From Synechococcus sp. LTW-R (GTDB lineage: Bacteria; Cyanobacteriota; Cyanobacteriia; PCC-6307; Cyanobiaceae), in the NCBI RefSeq assembly GCF_014217875.1, contig NZ_CP059060.1:1302001-1366000 (forward strand): DNA of 64,000 nucleotides. The letters are read 5' to 3'. The notes under the pieces were generated by a model. The model saw only the letters and a list, made by a program, of their open reading frames with translations. It was not told where the DNA came from and did no database searches. The translations under genes and the position numbers were made by a program. Shown piece after piece: positions 9,872 through 19,075 of this stretch (position 1 is its first letter; the number at the start of each line of letters is the position of its first letter).

Positions 9872-10222
9872 GTGCTGAGCGAACAGGACCTGAGCGAGCT
9901 GGAGAGCACCCTGCTGCCCGCCCTCGAGCGCCACCACCTGCGCCTGCTGGCCCACAGCCTGCGCTGCCTCCAGCAGGCTTCTGCCCAAGCGGGTGAGCAG
10001 CCCGAGGGCGAGCGACTCAGGGCCTGGGCGGAACGTCAGCCGAACCTGGCGGTGGATCCCACCTTTATTCCGGTCTTGGTGGAGCAGCTCGGCAAAGCCT
10101 CCGCCCAGCTCGAGAGCATCGGCCAGGCCATCGGCAAACCCTCCCTGGAGCTGGACATCGCCGACCTTGTGCGCTGGGGGCAACAACAAGCCGACGAGCG
10201 GCTCAAACCACCACACAACTGA
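9872..10222 (+). CDS. Conserved hypothetical protein downstream of sufR
   Basis: 116 aa from a GTG start four bases after the sufR stop, so probably in the same operon. The sequence is mostly helical and charged (ALERHHLRLLAHSLRCLQQ near residue 15), has no signal peptide or membrane segment, and I recognise no domain. The tight coupling suggests a role linked to SufR or Fe-S homeostasis, but nothing in the protein shows it. Its 3' end overlaps the convergent EamA gene by about 20 bp. Confidence 0.65.
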   Translation: MLSEQDLSELESTLLPALERHHLRLLAHSLRCLQQASAQAGEQPEGERLRAWAERQPNLAVDPTFIPVLVEQLGKASAQLESIGQAIGKPSLELDIADLVRWGQQQADERLKPPHN

Positions 10223-11087
10223 CACCCGCCAGGCCCATCAGGGCCGCGCAGACCCCGCGCCAGCCAGGGTGATCCCCCTCGAGGGAGGCCAGCGGAAGGG
10301 CCATGACCGGAGCCGTGGCCAAGAGGGCAACGGCGAGCGCGCCCGGCAGATGCAGCAGCGCCGTCTGCTGGAGGGCGATCCCGGCCGTTGTTCCCAGCAG
10401 GGTGGCGAGCAGGCCGAGGGGCCAGCGCCGCTCAAGCGGCCGAGGGCCCTGGGGTCGATGCAGGAGTGAGGGCAGCAGCGGGAGCAACACCAGGGCTGCG
10501 GCCACCAGGCGCAGGGCGGCCGCATCCAGCGGAGCGATGGCACCGGAACGCAGCGCCGCCCGGGCGAGCACGGCCCCGCCGCTCCCGCAGGCCAAGGCCC
10601 CAAGGGCGAGGGCGATCCCGAGACCCCAATCCCTAGAGCGCGGCCCCTCCACATCGCGTCCCGCCACCAGCCAGAGGGCGGCCGTGATCAGGGCAATGCC
10701 AAGCCATTGCAGCGGGCTGGGGCGCTCCGAGAGGGCCGCCATCCCGAGCAGCGCCGTGACGGCTGGACCGCCGGCGTCCAGGGTCAAAGTGCGGCGGGTG
10801 CCAATCCGGCGGAGCGCCGCGAAGAAGAGGCTGTCGCCGAGCGCAATCCCCAGAACCCCACTGGCGGCCAACAGCAGCAAGGCCCGGGGCTCCTGACCCC
10901 AGGCCGCCTCACCGGAGCGCCCGACGAGCGGGAGCAGGAACAGGAGGGCTAAGCCGTTTTTGAGCAGGTTGAGCTGGCTGGCGCTCAGGGCCGTGGGCAG
11001 GCGCCGCCAAAGGCTGCTGGCCAGGGTCCAACAGAGGGCACCCGCCAAGGCCGCCAGGACTCCGCTGAGCACCGCTGCAGGGAACAT
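10203..11087 (-). CDS. EamA/DMT family transporter
   Basis: 294 aa inner-membrane protein with about ten hydrophobic segments in two repeats, the hallmark of the drug/metabolite transporter superfamily. The first repeat begins AALAGALCWTLASSLWRRL and ends GIALGDSLFFAALRRIGTRR; the second begins LGIALALGALACGSGGAVLAR and carries a matching PVMALPLASL segment near the end. Substrate unknown. No partner genes are adjacent. Confidence 0.85.
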   Translation of the reverse strand: MFPAAVLSGVLAALAGALCWTLASSLWRRLPTALSASQLNLLKNGLALLFLLPLVGRSGEAAWGQEPRALLLLAASGVLGIALGDSLFFAALRRIGTRRTLTLDAGGPAVTALLGMAALSERPSPLQWLGIALITAALWLVAGRDVEGPRSRDWGLGIALALGALACGSGGAVLARAALRSGAIAPLDAAALRLVAAALVLLPLLPSLLHRPQGPRPLERRWPLGLLATLLGTTAGIALQQTALLHLPGALAVALLATAPVMALPLASLEGDHPGWRGVCAALMGLAGVSCVVV

Positions 11088-11125
11088 CTACGGCTTGCGA
11101 TCATCGCTGCAACTGCTCCGGCGCC

Positions 11126-11731
11126 GTGACCCTTGCGATTGAGAATGCCCTCAGCTTTTTCCAGCTGAGCTGCGGTCGCTGGCGCTCCCAGCGCAGCGTC
11201 CATCACCTGCTGCACCGTCGCGCCGAAGCCGGTGGATCGCTGATCGTGGTCGAGGAACTGGAGCGCAGCGACAAGCGCCTAGCTGACATTGCGGCACTCC
11301 ACGGTCAAGATCCCGCTCGCCTCGTGGGGGGCTGCTGGGTGCGCTGGAGCGCCTCGATGGCTTGGGACAAGGCCGGCGAAGACCACACCGGAGAAAGCCT
11401 CTTTGGCCTGATCCCCACCGATGAACGGGGACGCTCAGGGATCCTGCTGCGCGATCAGGGCTACGCCGAAAAGGCTCCAGCCAGCTCGGAGTTCTCGATG
11501 GATGAACGGGACGGGCTGCTGCTAATCACCGGCTACGAAACCATGAGCGTTTGGGAACGCTTCTCGTTCTCCGGCCCTAACGTCCGGGTTCGCAGTAGCA
11601 CCGTCGAGGGCCTCTCGAATAACGCGTCCTTCTGCGTCGAGATCCGATGCGACGACGAGACGGTGGCCCCGCCAGATTCGAACCCCAGTGAACAGAGGCC
11701 TTTCGAGGCCATCTCCCCCCTGGGCTGGTGA
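11126..11731 (+). CDS. Phycobiliprotein lyase of the CpcS/CpeS family
   Basis: 201 aa. The N-terminus (FFQLSCGRWRSQRSVHHLLH, then RRAEAGGS) and the lipocalin-like core with YETMSVWERFSFSGPNVRVR and NASFCVEIR are typical of CpcS/CpeS lyases, which attach bilins to phycobiliprotein cysteines. It sits just upstream of cpcG. About 26 residues follow the usual end of the family (after FCVEIR), reading through a GC-rich hairpin at 11697-11710, so the tail may be a recent extension. Which bilin and subunit it serves cannot be told. Confidence 0.82.
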   Translation: MTLAIENALSFFQLSCGRWRSQRSVHHLLHRRAEAGGSLIVVEELERSDKRLADIAALHGQDPARLVGGCWVRWSASMAWDKAGEDHTGESLFGLIPTDERGRSGILLRDQGYAEKAPASSEFSMDERDGLLLITGYETMSVWERFSFSGPNVRVRSSTVEGLSNNASFCVEIRCDDETVAPPDSNPSEQRPFEAISPLGW

Positions 11732-11830
11732 GCCCTCAGAAACGTTACGGACTGTGATCCCTCGCTCAGCGCAAGCGGTATCTGAAACGACACCCCGCTT
11801 AGGGTCGCATCGTTGGATTGCGAAGCTCGA

Positions 11831-12589
11831 GTGGCCATCCCTCTTCTGGAGTACGCCCCCACTACTCAAAACAACAGGGTTGCTCCCATCCGAGTGAATT
11901 CGGATGAGACAGCGCGTGCGAATTCAATGGAATTCGCCAGCGATAGCGAGAACTGCAAGACCGTTATCTACAGCGCCTATCGCCAGGTCTTCTTCCACGC
12001 CTTCAAGTCGGACCGCAATCCATACCTGGAATCCCAGCTCAAGAACGGTCAGATCACCGTTCGCGACTTCATCCGTGGCCTGTGTCTCTCCGACACCTTC
12101 AAGCGCAGCTTCTACGGGATGAACAGCAACTACAAGGTGGTTCAGCACCTTGTTGAGAAGTTGCTGGGCCGCAAAACCCATGGCAAGTCCGAGGAAATCG
12201 CCTGGTCCATCGTGATCGCCACCCGTGGCGTCGAAGGCCTAGTCGACACCATCCTCGACAGCGAGGAATACCTCGACAACTTCGGCTACCACACCGTTCC
12301 TTATCAGCGCGCCCGGGTTCTGCCCGGCCGCGACCTGGGCGAAACCCCCTTCAACATCACGAGCCCCCGGTACGACGAGTACTACCGCGGCATCCTGGGC
12401 TTCCCCCAAATCGTCTACACCGGCACCGCCAAGAGCGTTCCCGCACGCGCCAAGCAGCGCCGTGGTGGCTACATCCAGGACTACACCGATTGGGTGCGTT
12501 CCATGCCCGCAGCACGCGGAGCCAGCCCCCGTGGCAACAGCGACATGGATTACCTCTCGAAGGTCCCTTACCGCAGCATCGGCCGCTGA
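11831..12589 (+). CDS. cpcG: Phycobilisome rod-core linker polypeptide CpcG
   Basis: 252 aa from a GTG start that gives AIPLLEYAPTTQNNRV, the standard CpcG N-terminus. The PBS linker domain occupies roughly residues 25-170 (TVIYSAYRQVFFHAF, ITVRDFIRGLCLSDTFKRSF, EEIAWSIVIATRGVEGLVD, EYLDNFGYHTVPYQR). CpcG joins phycocyanin rods to the allophycocyanin core on the thylakoid surface. An upstream ATG (11813) is in frame but lengthens the conserved N-terminus by six unsupported residues. A strong terminator follows. Confidence 0.93.
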   Translation: MAIPLLEYAPTTQNNRVAPIRVNSDETARANSMEFASDSENCKTVIYSAYRQVFFHAFKSDRNPYLESQLKNGQITVRDFIRGLCLSDTFKRSFYGMNSNYKVVQHLVEKLLGRKTHGKSEEIAWSIVIATRGVEGLVDTILDSEEYLDNFGYHTVPYQRARVLPGRDLGETPFNITSPRYDEYYRGILGFPQIVYTGTAKSVPARAKQRRGGYIQDYTDWVRSMPAARGASPRGNSDMDYLSKVPYRSIGR

Positions 12590-12608
12590 TTCGCGGACCC
12601 AGAGCTCT

Positions 12609-12637
12609 AAAGCGGCGGTTCATCCGCCGCTTTTTTT
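12609..12637 (+). terminator. Rho-independent terminator after cpcG
   Basis: Ten-base arms AAAGCGGCGG / CCGCCGCTTT with a five-base loop, running into a T tract, 20 bp after the cpcG stop. Confidence 0.92.
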
Positions 12638-12742
12638 GTGTTTCAACAGCAGAAGCAGTCACGGGATCCTGACCCCGACTGCCGATTGCCTTTGGGATCG
12701 GGGAGAGTGAGCCCATTGATCCCGAAAGGAATCCGAAGAGCT

Positions 12743-13807
12743 GTGACGCAAGCCCTGTCTTCACTGGCCCGCATGACCCTGCGCCAACTGCGGCAGGTGG
12801 CCAGCGAACTCGGGGTGACGCTCTACAGCCGCAAGACCAAGGCGGAATTGATGAACGCCATCGGCGAGCGCCAGGCGGACATCAGCAGCGTCGAGCAGGA
12901 GCACAGCCCCCCGCCCAAAAGCATCGACAGCACCCGCGTGGTGTTTCTGCCGCGTGATCCCCAGTGGGCCTACGTGTTCTGGGAAATCTCAGAAACGGAT
13001 CGCCAGAAGGCGTTCAAGGACGGTGCCAACCAGCTCTGCCTGCGCGTGGCCGACGTCACCGGCGTGAGCGACGGTGGCGTGCACCCGCACACCCTGCAGG
13101 AAGTGCCGGTCGATAGCCATGCCACCGAGTGGTACCTGCCGGTGCCCCTCAGCGATCGGGACTACCGCGTCGAACTCGGCTACCGGGTCAACGCCGGTGG
13201 CTGGATCTCCCTGGCCTACTCCTCGGTGGCCCGCGTTCCGGCGCTCCATCCCAGCGAGCAGATCCTGGATCAGTTCGTTCCCTTCTCCCTCGATGCCCCC
13301 CTGGGCTCGAGCGACGCTGCCGGGATCACGACCCAACCGAGCAGCGGTCCCGACAGCGGGCTCCACGAGCGGCTCTACCAGACCGCAACGAGCTTCGGGC
13401 GCACCATGGGGCGCGGCTCGGAGGCCTTCCACGAACTGGATAGCGATAGCAGCGCCGGCCTGAATGCCTCGGGTGCCGGCCTCTGGGCCAGCGGCCGCAA
13501 CGAATCCGGCAGCGGCATGGTTGGTCAACGCAAGCGCGCCTTCTGGCTCGTCGCTGATGCCGAGTTGATCGTCTACGGCGCCACCGACCCGTCGGCTCGC
13601 CTGAGCATTGGCGGCGAGGACGTGCCCCTCTCCAGCGACGGCACCTTCCGCGTCCAGGTGCCCTTCCGCGACGGCGAGCAGGTCTACGCGATTGAGGCGA
13701 TTGCGGCCGACGGCGAGCAGAAGCGCAACATCACCTTGAATTTCGATCGCAGCACACCGGAAGACAACAGCAACCCCAGCGACCAAGCTGTGGCCGAGTG
13801 GTTCTGA
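12743..13807 (+). CDS. DUF4912 protein with N-terminal Rho/SAP-like domain
   Basis: 354 aa from GTG 12743 (TQALSSLARMTLRQLRQVAS), which is the conserved beginning; the frame is open upstream through the cpcG terminator and is not used. Residues 10-45 form a helix-extended-loop-helix of the Rho N-terminal/SAP kind (LRQVASELGVTLYSRKTKAE). DUF4912 follows (DSTRVVFLPRDPQWAYVFWE), then a beta-rich C-terminus (RKRAFWLVADAELIVYGATD) to about 340. The function is unknown; the fold suggests nucleic acid or peptide binding. Confidence 0.85.
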   Translation: MTQALSSLARMTLRQLRQVASELGVTLYSRKTKAELMNAIGERQADISSVEQEHSPPPKSIDSTRVVFLPRDPQWAYVFWEISETDRQKAFKDGANQLCLRVADVTGVSDGGVHPHTLQEVPVDSHATEWYLPVPLSDRDYRVELGYRVNAGGWISLAYSSVARVPALHPSEQILDQFVPFSLDAPLGSSDAAGITTQPSSGPDSGLHERLYQTATSFGRTMGRGSEAFHELDSDSSAGLNASGAGLWASGRNESGSGMVGQRKRAFWLVADAELIVYGATDPSARLSIGGEDVPLSSDGTFRVQVPFRDGEQVYAIEAIAADGEQKRNITLNFDRSTPEDNSNPSDQAVAEWF

Positions 13808-13820
13808 TCACCGATCCGCG

Positions 13821-13994
13821 ATGAAAGCCGTTGTCGCCTTCACCCCGCTTGCAGGAGCCGTTCTCCTTCCCATCGCCGTCCCCCTGTTGATGGTCAAGGT
13901 GAGCATCGGCGCCGGGGTGTTGGCGGCGGTGGTCCTCAGCAGCCTTTGGTTTGGCTCGATGCTGCTCACCTCGGAGATGCCGGAGCACGGCTGA
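13821..13994 (+). CDS. Small two-helix membrane protein
   Basis: 57 aa, ATG 13 bp after the DUF4912 stop. Two hydrophobic stretches (AGAVLLPIAVPLLMV and GAGVLAAVVLSSLWFG) are separated by a short KVSIG turn and followed by an acidic tail ending MPEHG. The spacing suggests co-transcription with the DUF4912 gene. I do not recognise a family; reality rests on start position, composition and absence of any competing gene. Confidence 0.55.
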   Translation: MKAVVAFTPLAGAVLLPIAVPLLMVKVSIGAGVLAAVVLSSLWFGSMLLTSEMPEHG

Positions 13995-14038
13995 GCCCGA
14001 CCGGGAACACTGGTCCTGAACCCGTCTTGGCATCCCCC

Positions 14039-15458
14039 ATGGCGCCGTGGCCCAGGTTGAACGGGATACTCGCCCTGGCGGCCCTCCTCCAGGGATGCAG
14101 CACGGCGGGCCAACTGATCGGTGCCGAGCGTGTCCCCTCCCTCCACCAGCACCCGCAGATCCAGGTCGTCTTTAACCAACGGGAAGACAGCCATTACCGC
14201 AGCCCCATTAGCGGCCAATGGCGAGCAGGGGACAACCTCGAGGCCCTGATCCTCGAGGCGATTGGCGCCGCTCGATCCGAAATTCTGGTGGCGGTTCAGG
14301 AGCTCTCCTTGCCCGCCATCGCCCAAGCCTTGGCCCAACAACACCAGCGGGGCGTCCAGGTGAAGGTGGTGCTGGAGCACCTCTACAGCCAACCCTGGAG
14401 TGGGGAGCATGATGCGGCGCTCACGCCCCATCAACGCCAACGCAAACGACAGCTGATGGCACTCGCGGACCGCAACGGCGACGGCCAGCTCTCCGAGGAC
14501 GAGCGCCAGCAGGGGGATGCCATCGCGATCCTTCAGCGGGCAGGGGTGCCGCTGCTGGATGACACCGCCGATGGCAGCAAGGGCAGCGGGCTCATGCACA
14601 GCAAGTACGTGGTCGTGGATGGCCGCACCGTCATCACGGGATCGGCCAACTTCACGGCCTGCGGGATCCATGGCGACCCCGGAGCGCCGCAAACCCGGGG
14701 CAACGCCAACCATCTACTGCGGATCGAGAGCCCGGAGCTGGCCGCACGCTTCCGAGAGGACTTCGAGCAGATGTGGGGCGACGGCCCAGGCGGGCGAAGC
14801 GACAGTCGCTTTGGCCTCGCCAAGGGCCAGGGCGGAGCCGAAAGCCTGCGCGTCGACGACACCCCGGTTCAACTGCTCTTTGCCCCCCCATCGCCGCAGT
14901 GACCCCGGCAACGGCCTCGCCCTGATCGCCTCGGTCTTGGCGGAGGCGCAAGAGCAGATCGATCTGGCGCTCTTTGTATTCTCCGCCCAATCGCTCACCA
15001 ACCAGCTGGCCGAGCGCTTGAACCACCAGGTCAGGCTGCGACTGGTGGCGGATCCGGGCTTCGCCAGCCGACCCTTCTCGGAAGTTCTCGACCTGCTGGG
15101 GGTGGCAATGGCCGATCGCGACTGCAGGATCGAGCGGGACAACCAACCGCTGCAACGCGGAGCCGAAGGAGTTGGCACGCCGCAGCTGGCCCGCGGCGAC
15201 AAGCTCCACCACAAGTTCGCTGTGATCGATCGCAAGACCGTGATCACCGGCAGCTTCAACTGGAGCCCAAGTGCTGCCCATCAAAACGACGAGGTGCTGC
15301 TCGTGATCCGCTCAGCGCAGGTCGCTGCCCACTTCAGCCGCGAGATGGATCGCCTCTGGCGCAGTGCCGATCTGGGCATCACCGAACGGTTGCGGCGCAA
15401 GCTGGAACGCAACCGCCAGCGCTGCGGCAATGGGATTGAGCCAGGGCAGAGAAGCTGA
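14039..15458 (+). pseudogene. Phospholipase D-like lipoprotein, two HKD domains, one frameshift (element target gene)
   Basis: Starting at ATG 14039 the protein has a lipoprotein signal (LALAALLQGC, lipobox LQGC) and a first PLD domain with HSKYVVVDGRTVITGSANFT. Inside that domain DRNGDGQLSEDE matches a 12-residue EF-hand calcium loop. The frame ends at 14902, but the second PLD domain continues in the next frame from about 14890, with HHKFAVIDRKTVITGSFNW and a basic C-terminus. One base too many in the C7 run at 14883-14889 explains the break. Intact, it would be about 472 aa, a normal size for a cardiolipin synthase/PLD-type enzyme. The 3' end is copied five more times downstream and appears to be the integration target of the element array. 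Frameshift could be real, phase-variable, or a base-calling error. Confidence 0.85.
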
Positions 15459-15477
15459 GTGGCTTGGGGAGTGGCTT
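15450..15477 (+). repeat. Left-end repeat, copy 1
   Basis: About 28-30 bases beginning AGAAG and ending GGAGTGGCTT; also at 29146, 36325 (partial) and 39632, each 8-18 bp after the end of a PLD 3' copy. In this copy the PLD stop codon (15456-15458) lies inside the repeat, which is why this copy ends GQRS while the other intact copies end in ERD. Confidence 0.75.
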
Positions 15478-15853
15478 CGGTGGGCATCACCAAAGACTTA
15501 TCCACTCTTTTCACGCAGTGGTGAATGCCATAGCTCACATAGACGTAAAAACGCCCTGGCTCACCAAAGAGCGTTTCGTTGCTGGGGGAGCGGCGGCGGT
15601 AGCCGTGGCAGGCGGGGTCGTCCTGGGAATACGCCTCCGTTTCCACCACCACACCCCAGAGCAGGCTGCCGCCTGTTTGGCGTTTCACCAACTTGCAGCC
15701 AATCAGCTCAGGGGCAACAACCTCCGCTGGACGGCAGAAGAAGGCGTGGGGCAGGGCTGGGAAGTCCTTTGTGATGGGCTGGGTGGCTACGGGAGTGGCT
15801 TGTCTTCTCCCAGCTTGCCGCCGCAAACCGAAGTGCTCTAAGCCCAGTTGCAA
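15470..15853 (-). pseudogene. 3-methyladenine DNA glycosylase 5' fragment, copy 1
   Basis: The N-terminal half of a Mpg/AAG-family DNA glycosylase: [40 protein letters not shown] and [18 protein letters not shown]. The catalytic Glu region (ETEAY) is there, but the protein runs out of homology after HHCV, roughly half the family length; the frame then runs on antisense to the PLD gene. It points away from the beta-barrel gene and forms the barrel gene's upstream region. The same fragment, cut at the same place, recurs at 29165. Confidence 0.8.
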
Positions 15854-15901
15854 TGGCGGATTTCCTGGCGAAACTCCCGCCAGAAGTTGAGCGTGTCTGT
15901 G

Positions 15902-16885
15902 ATGCGGCAGTCCCTTCGTTTATCGCTGGCGGCACTCGGCACCGCAGCTCTCTCAATCGCCTCACTGCCTGCGGTCAGCGCCAAACCTGCTCAAGTCGCC
16001 CAAGGGTCTGCCAGTGACCTGGGCGTGATGAGCATTCAGCTCAAGGACATCGTCACACCACAAGTTGGTGTCCAGGCTCAAACCCAAGCGGCTGGCACCC
16101 CCAACCAAGCAGGTCTGGGTGGCTTCCTTCCCCTGGTCATCGGCAGCAACAGCGTCTTCTATGCCGATGTCCTGGCGAATGCCAACTTCTCGGACTGGGG
16201 TAACAGCAGCAGCATCATCAACACCACCGTTGCTGGCACCACCATCTCCACCTCATCCCGCCTGGGCTATCGCTGGCTCAATGGTGACCGCAGTTGGATG
16301 TATGGACTGAATGCGGGCTATGACACCCGACCAATGAGCACGGGTCCCTCTGACACAGGTATCCCTGTTTATGCCTCACGCACGGCTTTCTTCCAGCAGG
16401 CGGCTGTCAATGCAGAAGCTGTTGGCGAGAAGTGGCGTTTTAACGCTTACGGGCTCATTCCAACTGGCGAAGTCGACCAACAGCTCAACTCCGTCTACAA
16501 GGGAGGCGTGCTGACAACTGTTGGTTTAGACGCTGGCTACAACGTCACTCCGTCACTGTTGGCATCACTCGGTGGCTACTACCAAAACGGAGACGTTGAT
16601 GACGATGGCAATCCAGAGGTGGACAACGTCGGCATCCTGGGACGCCTGGCTTACGCCATCAACAACGAGGTCTCTATTGGTGCCAACCTCTCCTACGACG
16701 CATCGTTTGACACTCGCTTCTCAGCTGACATCAAGTGGCGCTTTAATACCAATGGTGGTCCTGGCAAAGAAACACCGAAATCCAATGCTGCAATTGCTGC
16801 CCTAACATCAACACCGAGCAATCGGGATGTGCGGGTGCACGATTATAGACGCCTCATTAGAGGTAGACACACGAAGCGAGGTTAA
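15902..16885 (+). CDS. Outer-membrane beta-barrel protein, copy A (inverse-autotransporter-like)
   Basis: 327 aa from the ATG that opens a signal peptide ([18 protein letters not shown], cleavage near AVSA-KP). The mature part alternates short polar and aromatic strands ([46 protein letters not shown]), as in the barrel of inverse autotransporters, and ends the barrel with [10 protein letters not shown] short Pro/Ser/Thr tail follows to a unique C-terminus after VRVHD. The first 150 residues are nearly identical to copies B and C; the rest differs, including a [10 protein letters not shown] insertion. A terminator follows. Family is judged by pattern only; function (adhesion, porin or phage receptor) is not shown. 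Confidence 0.75.
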   Translation: MRQSLRLSLAALGTAALSIASLPAVSAKPAQVAQGSASDLGVMSIQLKDIVTPQVGVQAQTQAAGTPNQAGLGGFLPLVIGSNSVFYADVLANANFSDWGNSSSIINTTVAGTTISTSSRLGYRWLNGDRSWMYGLNAGYDTRPMSTGPSDTGIPVYASRTAFFQQAAVNAEAVGEKWRFNAYGLIPTGEVDQQLNSVYKGGVLTTVGLDAGYNVTPSLLASLGGYYQNGDVDDDGNPEVDNVGILGRLAYAINNEVSIGANLSYDASFDTRFSADIKWRFNTNGGPGKETPKSNAAIAALTSTPSNRDVRVHDYRRLIRGRHTKRG

Positions 16886-16932
16886 CTTCTGTTTACAAAA
16901 CTACTTATTAGTGTTGTCTAGGCTAACCACAC

Positions 16933-16962
16933 AAAGCCCCTGCAGCCGCAGGGGCTTTTTAT
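16933..16962 (+). terminator. Terminator after beta-barrel copy A
   Basis: Arms AAAGCCCCTGC / GCAGGGGCTTT, four-base loop, T tract. The same hairpin follows copies B and C. Confidence 0.9.
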
Positions 16963-17145
16963 TTCTTCAATCAACCTCAACCAGCCCCAAAACTCCATCC
17001 AATACCTGGCACCACCTCCCACCTCCACCGCAGGCATTGAGCCGCTTTCTCCGCCAAAGTAAATCCCAAATATTTCAACCCACAGCAAAGCCAGGCGTCT
17101 CCATCTCTTATCACTACTGATACACCTATCTCCTTAACACCACTA

Positions 17146-17429
17146 CTAGATACTTCGCTCTCTATCACCATCACGGATGCCATTGGCGCGTCTAAATCTC
17201 ACTGCTATCTGGTGCCACTCGTCAGGGATTTGGTTGAGCCGCACATCAAACGCAAACGGTAGTTGCTGCTGCCCAGGCGATACACGCTTTTTCTTGCTTC
17301 TTTGATGACCTCTTGCCTCAACCAATCGCTGCAGCATCCTTGAGCCCCAGTGGCACTTGGCTGCTCCTTTGGCGTGATGGCGATACCGCTGGCAAAACCG
17401 CTCATAACGCTTGGAGCATCCCTGCCGCC
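17146..17429 (-). pseudogene. Y1 (REP-associated) transposase C-terminal remnant 1
   Basis: C-terminal third of the transposase found whole at 30841-31626: KRYERFCQRYRHH-like residues in part, then RLVEARGHQRSKKKRVSPGQ and FRRANGIRDGDRERS. The HUH catalytic motif is missing. At about 17429 it is fused directly to an mpg fragment, marking a deletion/recombination junction between two cassettes. Confidence 0.75.
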
Positions 17430-17582
17430 AATCAGCTCAGGGGCAACGACCTCCGCTGGACGGCAGAAGAAGGCGTGGGGCAGGGCTGGGAAGTCCTTGG
17501 TAATGGGTTGGGTGGCTATGGGAGTGGCTTGTCTTCTCCCAGCTTGCCGCCGCAAACCGAAGTGCTCTAAGCCCAGTTGCAA
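17427..17582 (-). pseudogene. 3-methyladenine DNA glycosylase 5' fragment, copy 2 (shorter)
   Basis: Encodes only the first 52 residues of the fragment seen at 15470 (up to APELIG) before running into transposase sequence. It lies immediately upstream of, and divergent from, beta-barrel copy B. Confidence 0.75.
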
Positions 17583-17630
17583 TGGCAGATTTCCTGGCGA
17601 AACTCCCGCCAGAAGTTGAGCGTGTCTGTG

Positions 17631-18620
17631 ATGCGGCAGTCCCTTCGTTTATCGCTGGCGGCACTCGGCACCGCAGCTCTCTCAATCGCCTCACTGCCTG
17701 CGGTCAGCGCCAAACCTGCTCAAGTCGCCCAAGGGTCTGCCAGTGACCTGGGCGTGATGAGCATTCAGCTCAAGGACATCGTCACACCACAAGTTGGTGT
17801 CCAGGCTCAAACCCAAGCGGCTGGCACCCCCAACCAAGCAGGTCTGGGTGGCTTCCTTCCCCTGGTCATCGGCAGCAACAGCGTCTTCTATGCCGATGTC
17901 CTGGCGAATGCCAACTTCTCGGACTGGGGTAACAGCAGCAGCATCATCAACACCACCGTTGCTGGCACCACCATCTCCACCTCATCCCGCCTGGGCTATC
18001 GCTGGCTCAATGGTGACCGCAGTTGGATGTATGGACTGAATGCGGGCTATGACACCCGACCAATGAGCACGGGTCCCTCTGACACAGGCATTCCTGTTTA
18101 TGCCTCACGCACCGCTTTCTTCCAGCAGGCTGCCGTCAATGCAGAAGCAGTGAGCGATAAGTGGAACTTCAATGCCTATGCACTCATTCCCACTGGCACC
18201 ACCAACGCCCAACTCAACACCGTGTATCAAGGCGGCTCGCTTGATACCTATGGCTTGGATGCGGGCTACAACCTCACGAAAGCTCTAAAAGCTTCTGTTG
18301 GTTACTACTACCAAAACGGCGATGCAGGCGATGCCGATGGCTCTGGTGTCTTGGCTCGCCTTGCTTATGCCATCAACAACGGACTAACGGTTGGCACCAA
18401 CCTGTCTTATGACAGTGCCTTCAAGTCACGCTTCTCGGCAGACATCAAGTGGCGTTTCAATACGAATGGCGGTCCTGGCAAAGAAACACCGAAAACCAAT
18501 GCTGCCGCTACTGCCCTAACATCAACGCCAAGCAATAGGGACGTGCGGGTGCACGACAACGTATGCCAAACAGACAATTGGCGGTGCGGACACCGGAGAT
18601 CCATAAACGTAGTTAGGTAG
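17631..18620 (+). CDS. Outer-membrane beta-barrel protein, copy B
   Basis: 329 aa; same signal peptide and N-terminal half as copy A. The DNA from about 15795 to 16350 and its counterpart here look almost base-for-base identical. After VNAEAV the sequences part: this copy reads [20 protein letters not shown] and lacks the [10 protein letters not shown] insertion of A, resembling copy C instead. The barrel ends FSADIKWRF and the tail after VRVHD is unrelated to A and C. Mosaic structure points to recent gene conversion. Confidence 0.75.
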   Translation: MRQSLRLSLAALGTAALSIASLPAVSAKPAQVAQGSASDLGVMSIQLKDIVTPQVGVQAQTQAAGTPNQAGLGGFLPLVIGSNSVFYADVLANANFSDWGNSSSIINTTVAGTTISTSSRLGYRWLNGDRSWMYGLNAGYDTRPMSTGPSDTGIPVYASRTAFFQQAAVNAEAVSDKWNFNAYALIPTGTTNAQLNTVYQGGSLDTYGLDAGYNLTKALKASVGYYYQNGDAGDADGSGVLARLAYAINNGLTVGTNLSYDSAFKSRFSADIKWRFNTNGGPGKETPKTNAAATALTSTPSNRDVRVHDNVCQTDNWRCGHRRSINVVR

Positions 18621-18631
18621 CCTAACCACCC

Positions 18632-18660
18632 AAAGCCCCTGCAACCGCAGGGGCTTTTTA
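18632..18660 (+). terminator. Terminator after beta-barrel copy B
   Basis: Arms AAAGCCCCTGC / GCAGGGGCTTT with loop AACC and a T tract. Confidence 0.9.
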
Positions 18661-18850
18661 TTTCTTTATTCACACCAGTAAGCCAACAAATCAGCCTCCA
18701 ATACCTGGCACCATCGCCCTCGGCTTAGCCCAATGGCAGGTCACTCACGGCATTCTTTACCTCATCGCAAGACCGCAAGACACACCAAAGCCTCCCTAGC
18801 CTCCCTCAATATCTCTTCTCCCTACTTCTATCCTTATTGCCTCAACGCAT

Positions 18851-19030
18851 TCACCAGCCACTTCGCTCTCTATCGCCATCACGGATGCCATTGGCTCGTC
18901 TAAATCTCACTGCTATCTGGTGCCACTCGTCAGGGATTGGGTTGAGCCGCATATCAAACGCAAACGGTAGTTTCTGCTGCCCAGGCGATACACGCTTTTT
19001 CTTGCTTCTTTGATGACCTCTTGCCTCAAC
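18851..19030 (-). pseudogene. Y1 transposase C-terminal remnant 2
   Basis: Last 60 or so residues of the transposase (VEARGHQRSKKKRVSPGQQK, then FRRANGIRDGDRERSGW). The N-terminal catalytic part is gone; homology stops about 45 bp before the PLD remnant at 19076. Confidence 0.75.
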
Positions 19031-19075
19031 CAAAGTGCAGGGGCAACAATAAGAAGCCATTTATCAATCAGCATT

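Larger units (their letters stand above)
15459..19075. mobile_element. Segment 1 of the PLD-targeted array (two beta-barrel genes)
   Basis: Bounded by the PLD gene end and the degraded PLD 3' copy at 19076. It holds two tandem cassettes of [mpg 5' fragment - beta-barrel gene - terminator - Y1 transposase remnant]. It has no recombinase. Left-end repeat present at 15450-15477; no recognisable right-end repeat. Its boundaries are inferred from the repeats. Confidence 0.55.

Noticed and set aside
11661-11760. Minus-strand tRNA or tmRNA acceptor end suggested by GGTTCGAATC with a nearby GGCCT-TTCG-AGGCC hairpin
   Set aside because: The would-be T stem does not pair (G-G mismatches at two positions) and no acceptor or anticodon stem can be built; the sequence is the coding tail of the bilin lyase.
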